From Corbicula japonica (taxonomy: Eukaryota; Mollusca; Bivalvia; Venerida; Cyrenidae): DNA of 64,000 bases. The stretch lies in assembly GCA_038501625.1 (NCBI GenBank), contig JAZAYU010000011.1, positions 9,122,849 to 9,186,848 on the forward strand, written 5' to 3'. The number at the start of each line of letters is the position of its first letter. Positions within the stretch are counted from its first letter, which is position 1. The notes beneath the pieces were generated by a model. That model did not search any database, was not told where the DNA came from, and saw only the letters and a program-made list of their open reading frames with translations. Below, one piece after another: positions 13,701 through 25,700 of this stretch. Made by a program: the position numbers and the translations under genes.

Positions 13701-16700
13701 CCAAGGTATCTTTACTGCACATAAATGATGTAGACACCAAACATGTGTCAACAGGAGCATATTTAAAGCAGAAAATTATGTTAAAATTTTATGTGAATAA
13801 TTATATGGACACATTTTATTGGCAGAAAAATGTTTCTCAGAAACAGTCAAGTAAAATTTTTTATCTAAAAAAATTTAAGCTGAAACTGTTTGGTACAGTT
13901 GCATATTCCACAACAGTTACTGTCATTATAAACAAGAGACTATACAGCTACAATAATAACCTCTATTGTAGTAGTAATCTATGTAGGTTTTCATTAATCT
14001 GAGACAAGGCATTACAACATCATTGGGCATGATGGGCAAACAAAATGAAAGACTAGAGTCCTTTCCAACTCCTAAACAGCCTGCTCTTTTAGCAAATGCT
14101 GTCAAAAAATTATTTTAACCCGACGAAAAGTTTTGATCCAGATCAGCCTGCACATCTGTGCCATCTGATCAGGATCTAAACTAATCGCTTTTTTATTAGT
14201 TAGGTAATTTCTGACCAAAATGGGACCAGTGCAGATCCTAATCAGACGGCACGAATGTGCCAGCTGATCTGAATCTACACTGGTCACACATGCGTAAAAA
14301 TGCGTACATATGGAGGAAAGGGTTATATACATGTACCAACACACCTTTCATTACTACCTATTTTTAGAGGCTGACAACATCTCAGCAGGAAAGTTGTTAT
14401 TGATCTGAAAGTTCTATGTGAAAGGTGAACCATCTTCAAAGAGAACAGTGTTAACCAGTTTTCAAATAAATCACACAACATTTTTATATGCCGCACTTTA
14501 TTGGATATTTAACCCTTTCCTCCATATATATGCATTTTCAAACGTGTGGCACGGATGTGTCGACTGATCTGGATCTAGACTGGTTGCACTAAGCTAAAAG
14601 GTGTATATATGGAGTTAAGGGTTAATGAAGATGAATTTTCAAAAACACTACAGAAAATGTTTTAAGAAACTCATGGATACACAACAACTAAAATACTAAC
14701 ATTATTAACATAATCTAAAACATCTTTTTAAGCCCCTGTTTTCAAAAAAGTTCGAATTTGAGAACCCAGTTCAGTAAACAACTTGTACAGGACAAGAACT
14801 CGAAGCTGGATTTTGAGCTGTACTGTACTTACAGTGCCCAAGGTTATAAAACTGAGCATGGAAACCAGTCTCAAATCTCAAGCATCTGATTGGCTGAAAT
14901 GGCGACTGGCCAATCAGATGCTTGAGATTTGAGACTGGTTTCCAAACTCAGTTTTATAACCTTCAACCCAGGTCCCTTTGGAAAAAATTGGAAGGAAATG
15001 AAACCTCACAACTCAATCTCACTAAACCTGCTAATTGATTATGAAATACAACAAATAAAAGGATTCCTAAACCAAATAGTAAATAACAAATATGAAATAA
15101 ACAAATGAAAAATAAATAAAATACCAGTTCGCCTCTAAATTCCATCTAACACAGTCACAGCATGGCAGTAGCAGTTTTAACACACTGTATTTAGAGATAT
15201 ACTTCAACAAATGCTTTTCACATTTTAACCTGGATTTTCATGGTGATAATTGATAAATGCCTCCTAGGTGTAGTGGAAATGTTGATTCTGCCCAGTGGCA
15301 ATAGGTGATGTAACAAATACTAAAAAATCATTTAATAATAGCTGAAATCAGCAATTTCCTTTTTTCCAGAAAGGTTACAGGTTTTATTGCTCCAATTTCT
15401 TGTGGATTTATTCAAGCAGAATGGAAGTTTGCCTCAAACCATTTTTGGAGGTTAAATGTCAAATTACAAATTATTTACATGATGTTTGAAGCATTTACCT
15501 TTTCTGATTTGTTTTGTTTGATAGGTTAAAACAATTCTGTAGCGATGGAAAACAACAATTAATATTGCAAGCAATTAATCCATGATGATTTCAGATCAGA
15601 ATCCATGCCATGTGACCTGGAACTTCTAGGTCAAAAATAACCTAATGAATCTAAAAGAGAACAGTGTCCTAATCAGACAGCATGGATCTGGATCTACACT
15701 GTTTGCCCATGTACAAGTGATATATATGGAGGAAAGGGTTAAGACAGCTATGTCTAGAGTCAATTCTTTAAATTAACATTTATGTTAAAAGAGGAAAAGC
15801 TATAAAATATTTGTTTTTGATGGCCGTGTGACTTTCTGTAAAGCTCTACTGTGCAGAGTCCAGCACTAATGTACATTGGGAGAGTGCAGCACTAATGTAA
15901 AGAGTGCAGCAATAATGTAAAGAGTGCAGCACTAATGTACAACAGAACAGAATACAGCACTACAGTGCAGAGTCTAGCACTAAAGTGCAGAGTCTAGCAC
16001 TAAAGTACAGATTCTAGCACTACAGTGCAGAGTCTAGCACTACAATACAGTCTAGCACTAGAGTGCAGAGTTAAGCATTACAGTACAGAGTCTAGCACTA
16101 CAGTTAAGAGTCTAGCACTAGAGTGCAGAGTCCTGCACTACTTTACAGTCAAGCACTAGAGTGCAGAGTCCAGCACTAGAGTGCAGAGTCCTGCACTACA
16201 GAGCAAAGTCCAGCACTACAGTGCAAAGTCCTGCACTACTGTACAGAGTCCAGCACTAATCTATTTCTTACCTCACTTCCAGCTGATTTCTTTGACCTTC
16301 CAGAACTTTCTCTCCTCACAACCTAACAACAATAAGAATGTAAAGAGAATGACCAAAACACATAAAACTAGGATTGGAGACCAGTCCTGCATCTCAAGCA
16401 TACAATGCTAGAGATTTGAGACTGGTCTCCAGATTTAGTTTTATCACCTTGGGCACAGATCACCACCAGCCTGATGCTCCTCTATCAAGCAATTCAAAGG
16501 GTATAACTATGATAAACTGCCAACAAAAAAGGGGATACTTATGATGACAAACATATTTAGTTTCAAAGCAGTGTATGACACTTTATTTAATTAATCATAA
16601 CTGTAGTCTTGATGGTAGGTGTATTCTTTTAATCAAGACATAATGAAGGATACTGTTCTATGAATGTTCCAGGCCAGTACATATAACACCACTAATGAAG

Positions 16701-19700
16701 CAACCTGGAGAGCAGATTAGATTAGTGGTCTTGTATTAAAACTGAATACCATTAAAATCTATGACAATGCAATGCCTACATTGTACTGAAACAAATAAAG
16801 AACAATACTTACAGCATTTCTCTTGGAGCTTGATCTACCAGAACTTTCTCTGCGCACAAGCTGAAAAAATATATATTATATATACTTTAATAACAAGAAA
16901 CACTGTAATGGGATGAAACCGTGTTTTCATGGTAAGTGTAAATAGGCACTGGTATTGTAAAATTCCTACATTTATCAACCAGACATTTTCTTAACAACAA
17001 TTTGTTATTACAAAAATATCTGGTTGATAAGACAATGACAACTAAATATAAAACCCAATGTAAATTGATAGATAAAATTAGAGAAAGTAGAATAGGTTGA
17101 CATATATTATATCATGATATATACTCCAAATAGCCTAGCTGAACCATGTTCCATGAGCAAAATAAAAAAAATTTAAACTTAATCCTATTTTGTATGCTAA
17201 TAAGTAATACGAATTGTGCTCTTACTCTGGCTACTTTCTTGTTTCTCTCAATAAGATCTCGCTTCCATGGTGGCAGGGGCCTGTTTTTGTATGGCTTGTC
17301 ATCACCTTGATCTTTCCCATCTCTAGAAGTTTGAAAAACAATGACACTGATCAGACATGCTGTTTACAAGCTGACAGTTCCAAAATAATTTTACAAACAA
17401 AACATTGAAGATATGCTTCTTAAACAATTTACTAAATGGTTACAGATTATATCACATCTATCTTTATAATAACATGTTTTATTCCAGACAATAAAAAAAT
17501 TCCTGTTGTTTTGAAAGAAATAATGGGACCATGGCAACATCTCGGCTGATCTGTAATACCCTTAGAGAACAAAGTTATGTACATTTGCCGGAAAGTGATA
17601 ATAAACTTTTGGTACACAGTGTGTATTTCATTTCTTTGCCGTACAATTGAATACATCATGATCTTCTTTGTCTGTGTGTTAATCCATTCCTGTATATATA
17701 CGCATTTTTACGCATGTGCGACCAGTGTAGATCCAGATCAGCTGGCACATCCGTGCCGTCTGATAAGGATCTGCACTGGTCGCATTTTGGTCTGAAATAA
17801 CCTAATGAATCAATCAAAGTACTGAAAGTACAGAAAACCAGCGAAGCGATTTTGCTTATTGAGAATAACCAGTGCCATGATTCTCATACATGTATCAATT
17901 TACAAAAAAGCAAAAAAACTTGGTTCACTCGCAAAGAACTTCCTCTTGTCTAAATGATAGTGGAAATAAGGGTTTCCATGTTTTATCTGGATGAAGGCTT
18001 CTGTTAACCCTTTACTCCATAGATATACCTTCATAGCTTGTGCGAACAGTTTAGATCCATGTCAGCTGGCACATCTGTGCGATCTGATTAGGATTTGAAC
18101 TGTTCGCTTTTATGATCATTTTTTTCTGACCTGTAATCACAAATTTTAGATCCAGATCAGATGGCACTATTGTGCCAGCTGATCGGGACCTGAACTGGTA
18201 ACCTATTTGATGAAAGGCGTATATATTGAGTAAAGGGTTTTAAGCAAAAAATTATAATAGTGAAATCTGTGTACTGACATCCCAAAGACATAATGAACAC
18301 GAAAAATGATATAAAAAGTGAGACCCCATCGATGGGAAAGTTTATGCAGTTATTTGAAATAAGAAATATATAATTGTTTCCTTCATTGTGAAAAATCGCG
18401 GACACGGACAATGTTTGACCATTCTTGCACCGCACCGATCAAGTCCTAGAAATATGAACCGCACCGATTTTACATTTAATCAAACTGTCGTACAGATGAA
18501 TTTGACCATTGATGCACCGCACCGGTTTTATCCTATCAACATGACGTAGTTAATACCAACTTTAACACGTAACAGGAAACTTGGGGACTACTTTACTTAC
18601 TCTGATTTCTCTGAAATGCGTAAATCGCCGTTTGCCAGTTGGTTTGATACCAATTTCAGAATTGTGATTAGTAAAACCAGCTTCGCTGGTTAAAAAGCGA
18701 ACAGTTTAGATCCTGATCAGACGGCATGGATAAGCCGGCTGATCTGGATCTAAACTGTTCGCCATAGCAATAAAGGTGTATCTGTACAGGAAAGGGTTAA
18801 GTGAACATAGCAAGTTCGGATGTCACAATGTTTAGGTTTTCAGAGAGTAACACTGAACAGGCTAAACAGTTTGCGCGGTAGAACAAATGTAACAACCAAT
18901 GCTTCTTTGATACTAAGTGTACTTCTGGTGAAATGTTTTAGGTATTGGCCTTGATTACTGAGTATTATGGGTACAGGTCACAGCTTTAACAACTTTTTTA
19001 CATCTGAATTTCTACAGAGTAAGCAATGTTTACAGTAAATTGCAAATAACTTTCATTTAAGGAAATCACAGCATTGACCTATTTTCTGTGATTAGGAATT
19101 TCCAGCTTTGGGGATTTTCATTTCTTTATTAGGCTTAAATAAATAATATACTTTCAGAAATTTGAAATTGTGTATAGTTTGTTCAGAGCTGAGCCCTACT
19201 TTTTATAGAACTGTCAGGAAACAATGTATACATTGCACATGTAACCAGTGTCTTTTTTTAACAATTCATTCCATCACATTCCATCAGTCATTATTTGTTT
19301 ACTGTCATGTCCTAGATACTGTCCTGTCTTGTCCTAGTTATTGTCCTATCAATTGTGTGTTAAATATATATCTTAATTTTGTCATATGACTTGTAAAACT
19401 GGTTTGAGTGTGATGTATGCATGAGTGAATGCATGACATTTCCCGCTTTTTTTAGTTTTCTTTCTTTTTTTACTTTAATTCCTTAGGCAGTCACTCATTT
19501 GTCCCTGTTCAGACAGGTTGAAAAACCAATCTTAAAACTTTAGCAATAACTCTTCAAAGAGATTATTAGCATTCAATTTTTTGTGTTTAGCAGTTCTGGT
19601 AATTTTGTTTAATTTTACTTTTAATATTTGTAATTTGTAATTGTATTGGAAATTATATTTGTATTTACAATGAAATGCATTTGAATTTCAATAATATTCG

Positions 19701-22700
19701 TTATGAATATTGTAATTTTGATAATGTAACTTTTGTTTCAGACTTCACAATACAGATATTAAATACAGAACTACAATATAGAGTTGTTAAAGAGCAGAAC
19801 CCCTGTTACAATGGCTCCCCAACGAGGTTGTAGAAGTCAGACTGCGTCACAGTAAGACTGCGTCACAGTAAGGGAAAAACGCAAACCAACCAGAAAACAG
19901 GCGTGGCAGAGTCAGCACCAAACCTGTGAAGGAACACACCAGTATGGTATACCATCCCTCCCAATCCCACCCATCCCAACCCCTAACCCTAATTCTATAG
20001 ACTCAGCAGGTTGCAAAACCTTTGCTGCCCCTTCCCCTTATCAAGCTTTATTAAATCAGTGCGCACCAACGCTGGAGCAACTGTGAACAAGCGGAGACGA
20101 GTAGTGTGGAATGTGACAAACTGTGCTTTTGTGTGTATGTGTTATTTTTTTCAAGTGTTAATATATACCCAACAAAAAAAAGTTCTGCACACAAGTGTTC
20201 TTTTGCGTAAATTTCATAATATAGCAAATTAATGGCATAAATTCTTACATGTATATCAAGATTAATTGTTTGCGGAGTTAAAGACAAAAAAACAAAATTA
20301 AAATTGGTTGGTAAATAAGCGAGAAATGTCATTTTGAGTATGATAGGGGTCAACAGTCAAAAGTTGCAAAATTTGCCTTATCAAGGTAGAGGTGTGAAAT
20401 CTATGAAATCACTCAACATTTCACCAGTGTCTGTTTTATGCAATTGTGAGCATGCACTGTGATGCAAGTTACAGTAGGTAATCAAAATTTGATACCAAGC
20501 CATTTCCAGAATTACGCTCAAACTTAACTTTTTTATTAATTAAACTATCACATTGTCTAACTCATTGACCTAAAGGTATGGCAAAACAGTTTAGTGATTA
20601 TTCGAACAGTTTCCATTCTGTATTTATGAATCAAAGCATCCAGTTTAGAAAGTGTATAAAAGCAACCATCCAATGCAATCAACACCTAATCTTATTTGAG
20701 AAAAACACATCTGCATTGTTTTTCAAATTAATTTATTTCTCATGGTCAACAAGGAAGGTTTTTGTTAATTTGACCGTCACGGCAAATGTCGGACCACACC
20801 GGCCACCTAGACGTCTTTCTAAACAAGACAGAACACGTGAAGTTGGTCAAGCTAGTTGATCTATCCGGTTTTCTTGTTCACGAATGGAACCTAATTCCAC
20901 AATTGAAATTTCGTAGGCTGTTCAATTCCGTGTGAGCCGCTTGAAAGAATGCCGGATTCATCATGTTGAATTTACTCAAGACAAGTCTAGCGATTTTGCA
21001 ACTTTTGTATAGTAACCCCCAGTGACTTTAACAATGAATTTCTTAAAAAGTATTGATCGGATTTCATTTCTGACTTTTCTACATTGATTACTTTGATTTG
21101 CTGATTTATTTGGTATGTATCATTTTGTTGTGTTTGGTGAAATTAAAAGATATTTTATGAAATGTCCAAGTGTGCAGAACTTTTTTTTGCCGAGTATATT
21201 TAAGATTTGGATATTTTTTTTTAAATTATTTAATTTTCACCTATTTGGCTTGCCATAGGTTAAAGTCTTACATTTTTTGGTATAGAACTGCTGATAAGGG
21301 TTGTTATATCTTCATATTGCCATTTGTTTTTGTTGTTGCCATTTTTTAATACAATTGTCCTATATATTTTTTTTCCAAGTCCTATATTCCCCTATATTGC
21401 AGACAGAAAGTAAGGGATTGATAGACTTAACACTTTTATTGGTATATATATTTACATGTCTTTGTATATATTGTGTATGTTGGTATTCTTTCTGTTTTTT
21501 GTTCATTCTTGTCCATTGATCACCCAAGATTTTTTTGTAATCCTCAATAGTTCATCCTGGTTTGTTTACATAACATCCTCCTACACTGTGTGGGTGGATA
21601 GTCAAAACAACCCTATTGTCAGTTCTGACCATCCTATTGTGCAGAGGAATATAAATCTTTTCATCCTTTTGAAGTGTTGATTTAACCTTTGTTCTTGGAA
21701 GTTGAACTTGACTTAATTTGACCTGAATGTTGATTTCAATATTTTCGTTGTGGAGTTACTTACAGAATTTGAGTTGAAAATTTTTGATTAATTCCAAGTA
21801 ACTTTAAATATTGGTAATTAGTAAACAGGTATTAAGGTAGAGATGTGACTGGCTGTAATGCAGAAAAATTATCTTAAGCTATTCATAGACATATCTCATG
21901 AGTACAGTGGGAAGAGTATATAGTGTGGTTTTACGGCCAATCATCATTTTTTTAAAAGGGTTGTATTTAGTGTGAATATAAAGGGTTTGAAAAGTTTTTT
22001 CTTGTTTTGGAATAGAAAACATTCAGTCTTTTCATAGAATATTCATAGATTATGTTGTTGGAGGAAAAGAAGGACCCAGGTACTCCGGTTAGGGAACCAG
22101 AGACTAAGAGTGCTATGATGTTTCCTCCAGAGGAGGATATGATTAGATATTTGAGCTCAAAGTATGAAATTAAGCCAAAACCGACCACTCCTAAGCCACA
22201 TGTGCACATGTCGGTGGCTGATTCCTTAGGAGCGATTCCTAAGAAACCTGTTCCTGCCAAGCAACCTGTTACCCTTCCTCAACCCCTATCCACCAGTTCA
22301 CCAATAGTGGGAGCATCACATACGCCCATGCCAAATATGTCTTATTTTACAACTTCCCCTATGTATCAGGTAGCCATACCTAAGATATCTTGTTTTTCAG
22401 GTGATTTGCCCCTTCCAAATAATGAAATCACATATATGGAATGGTTATTTGAAGTAAAATGTTTACTGAAAGATGAAAGTATTAGGTCCAAACCAGGTGT
22501 TACAAGCAGCACGCAAGTCCCTGTGTGGCACAGCAAGGAAGATTGTTATTCCTTTGGGTGATTCTGCATCTCTTGATGCAATTATTTTTAAATTGGATGC
22601 AAATTTTTCTGAAGTTTCCAAGAAAGGTATCACCTTGAAGCATTTTTTTGATGTGGCTCAGCAACCAGACGAGTCGGTAACTGCTTTTGGATGCAGGTTG

Positions 22701-25700
22701 GAGACGATGCTGGAGTTAGTTTTTGAAGGTGGCCATTTACCCCGTCACTCCAAAAATGATTTAATGTGTGACAGATTATGGTCAGGTCTTTATTCCAGTC
22801 TTAAACAAACACAAGACATAAGTTGGATTCTGCTTCCGACTACAATGTGTTTCTAAGACAAGTTAGGGAGATAGAATTAGAGCTGAGAATGGATCAGCAA
22901 GGTCAGTCTCAGGCGTCTAAGTCTGTGAAACCTCATCATAACCCTATCCAGTCTAATAGTGTTGATGTTGAGAAATTTCTGGTTGATTTTGAATCAAAAA
23001 TCAATGGCAGTGTGGATGCCAAACTCTCGTCAATCAGGCGTGATTTGGATTCTAAGTTGGATCTTCTTTTGAGTAAGGTGAACTCTTTAACTGTTCAGCA
23101 GTCAGATCCCACTTCAGCCCCAAATTCAGCCAATCAGGCACAGAACAATTCTTTTAAAGGGCTTGGGGAAAACACATATAACAGTAACTGGCAGAACCAG
23201 TCGGCTAACCAACCCGGTGCCCAAGCAAGTACTCAGCCCTCTGGCAATAAGCCCAACCACCCAAACTAAATTCCGCTTCTGTGGATGGCCAGCCAGAAGT
23301 CGGCATTGAGTATGGCCAAATTAAGGATAAGTTGATAGGTCCCTCTAATGAAATGGAAATAATAATATTCCATGGTAAACCTCCAACAGCCCTTATTGAT
23401 ACTGGTAGTATGGTTACTGCTGTTGCATACTCATTTTATCAGCGTTTACCTAACCCTACTCCATTGTTAAACCTGGACCAATTGGGTCTTGAAGTTTCCA
23501 TTGCTGATGGAACAAATTTAAACATTTTAGGGTACATTGAAACTTCTGTTTTTAACCCGTTTTTATCCAATTTGGAAATTGATGTGCCTGTTCTTGTTGT
23601 CCCAGACACTTCTTTTAACTCACAATGTCCTGTCATACTTGGCACAAATGTGATTAGACGGTGTAAGTCAGCTGCTCAGACAGGAGCACCTGCACCTGAA
23701 CCATGGCAACTAGCATTTAATACACTAACATGCCAACCTTATACAGTGCAGTCAACCAACAAACACCCCATTGCAGTGGCTCCTTATGAGACTGTAGCAC
23801 TTAATGGTATTGTTAGGGGTATAAGCCATGAGATATCCAGTGTTGTTACAGAGAATTTGTTAAAATTGATGAAAAAAATTTGTCCCCAGAACAGTTATTG
23901 TGTGTTCGCCAAGTGTTAGGCAAATGGCGAAGCACAAATGCCATCAAGTCCAGTAGCTTTAGAGACATTAAGGGAGTCTAATGCTTGTTTAACATGGCTT
24001 GGTTCTATTAAAGGAATCTCAAACTTTGGAGTGTCTTGGTCAACTTTGCTTTTTAACATTTCTTCTAGTACATGCTCATTTGTGTTATTAAGAGCTGAAA
24101 TATTTTTCTGCATTTTGAAATATATTGGAGAAGAAGGTATTGAATATTTCTGCTGTCTGTTTTGGGTCAGATACTGGATTGCCACTGTCATCATTTATAT
24201 AGTTGGTTTGGTGGTTTTCAGTTTTTCCAGATAAATCTTTTAGGTGTTTCCATAACTTTTTAGGATATTTATGATTCTAGTTTATTTCTTGATTGAAAAA
24301 GTCTGTTTTTGATCGGTGAGACAGTACCTTCGCTTGTGATCTCCAGTATTTGAATTCTTCAGTATTTTGTTTCTTTTTTGCATGATCTCTTTTATGTACA
24401 GTAAAATCCCTTATTATGGACACTCAATATTATGGGCACCCCGGTATTTTGGGCGATTTTTTAAAGAACAGAAATGTTCTCTTCTTCTTGATTTAAACCC
24501 ACAATTAAGGCCACCTCGCTATTAAGGACACTTTCCCTCAGTCCCTAAGGTGTCCGTTATAGAGGGGTTTCACTGTATTGCCTTCACCATGTCATCAGTG
24601 AACCATTCATTTTGGTTTTTGTGTTTAACACGCTTTTGTTTGTATGGTGCATGTGAATCTAAGACTTTTAGAAATAAATCATAAAAGGTGTCAAGAGCAT
24701 CATCTGCCTCAGTGAAAACATCAATTAGTGACCATGGTTGATTAGATAAATCATCTAAGAAGTTTTCTGCATTAAATTTCTTTAAGTATCTGTAGTTGAT
24801 AGTTAAATGTAGTGGGCCTTTTTTAATTTTTGAACTAGTTTTTCTTGTGAAAAGAATAGGGTAATGATCGCTAATGGACATAACTGGGACTGCTAAGTGA
24901 CATATATTTTGGGGGTGGTTGGTGTAGATATGGTCTATTATTGTCGAGGTTGTTTGTGTGACTCTAGTAGGTTGTGTTTTCAGTTGATTAAGGTTGAATG
25001 TGCTAGTTATTTTATTCCATTGAGAATTTACTGATCCTGAATTAATAAAATTGTAGTTAAAGTCTCCAAAGAGGATAATTTCTTTGTTCTCTATATATGT
25101 TGTTTCCAGTACTTTTTCAATGTTTTCATTCCATGAAGTAGGTGATGATGGGGGCCTATATATGTAGCCTAAAATAAAAGGTTTCTGTTTTTCAAGCTTC
25201 ACCTCTAGCCATATAGCTTCAATATCACTGGAGTCCAGATCAGTTCTGATTTCGCATGGCATGTCTAACCTTACGTATAGAACCAATCCTCCTTAATTTG
25301 ACAGTCTGTCACGCCTAAAAAGTTGATAATTTTTTAAATGAAATTCATTATCTGAAAAATGTTCATTAAGGTAAGTTTCCTGTAGTCCTAAAATGTCAAT
25401 ATGAGGATATTTGTCAACTGAGCACTGAATTTCACTGAATTTTGGATAAAGTAGTGTATGTTAAGGTGCATGAAGTTAATTCCATAACTGTCAAATTTGA
25501 TGTTTTCAAGCATTGAATCCTTCTGTGAAAAAACTTTGCAGACATTATTTTCCACAGAAACTTTAAGAAGTTCTCTGATCCAATATCCGTCGTCAGCGTT
25601 TATGAAGGAGAATGTTCGGCTAGGTATGTATTTAAGGTGGCAGTAGGGTGTGAAGTTTGTATTTATCTCTAATGTGGGGTCGTACATCTTCATTCATCGA

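Larger units (their letters stand above)
17679..18800. repeat. Double-hairpin palindrome split by an 0.88-kb insertion
   Basis: The left half (17679-17814) ends at CCTAATGAATCAA in the linker. The right half resumes at 18693 with AAAAGCGAACAG and ends CAGGAAAGGGTTAA at about 18800. Joining the two gives one complete element, so the intervening DNA is an insertion. Confidence 0.8.
23925..25620 (-). mobile_element. Non-LTR retrotransposon (LINE) fragment, EN and start of RT
   Basis: Reading the minus strand from about 25530: INFMHLNIH opens an APE-type endonuclease. The frame is broken near 25400 and continues in 24570-25286 with [19 protein letters not shown] and SDHYPILF, the endonuclease catalytic blocks. 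The linker is interrupted by a 177-bp MITE (24399-24575), and the reverse-transcriptase N-terminus follows, with [12 protein letters not shown] near 23940. The element stops there, and the catalytic RT motifs are absent. Several stops and frameshifts make it inactive. CR1/L2/Jockey-like lineage; which one is not resolved. Confidence 0.85.

Noticed and set aside
13580..14002. 140-codon plus-strand open frame
   Set aside because: AT-rich intronic sequence of MAP3K1, no domain, no homologous look, and it starts inside a repeat edge; taken as chance.
22823..23269. Possible separate coiled-coil protein gene
   Set aside because: It continues the gag frame broken upstream and lies between the LTRs, so it belongs to the retrotransposon.
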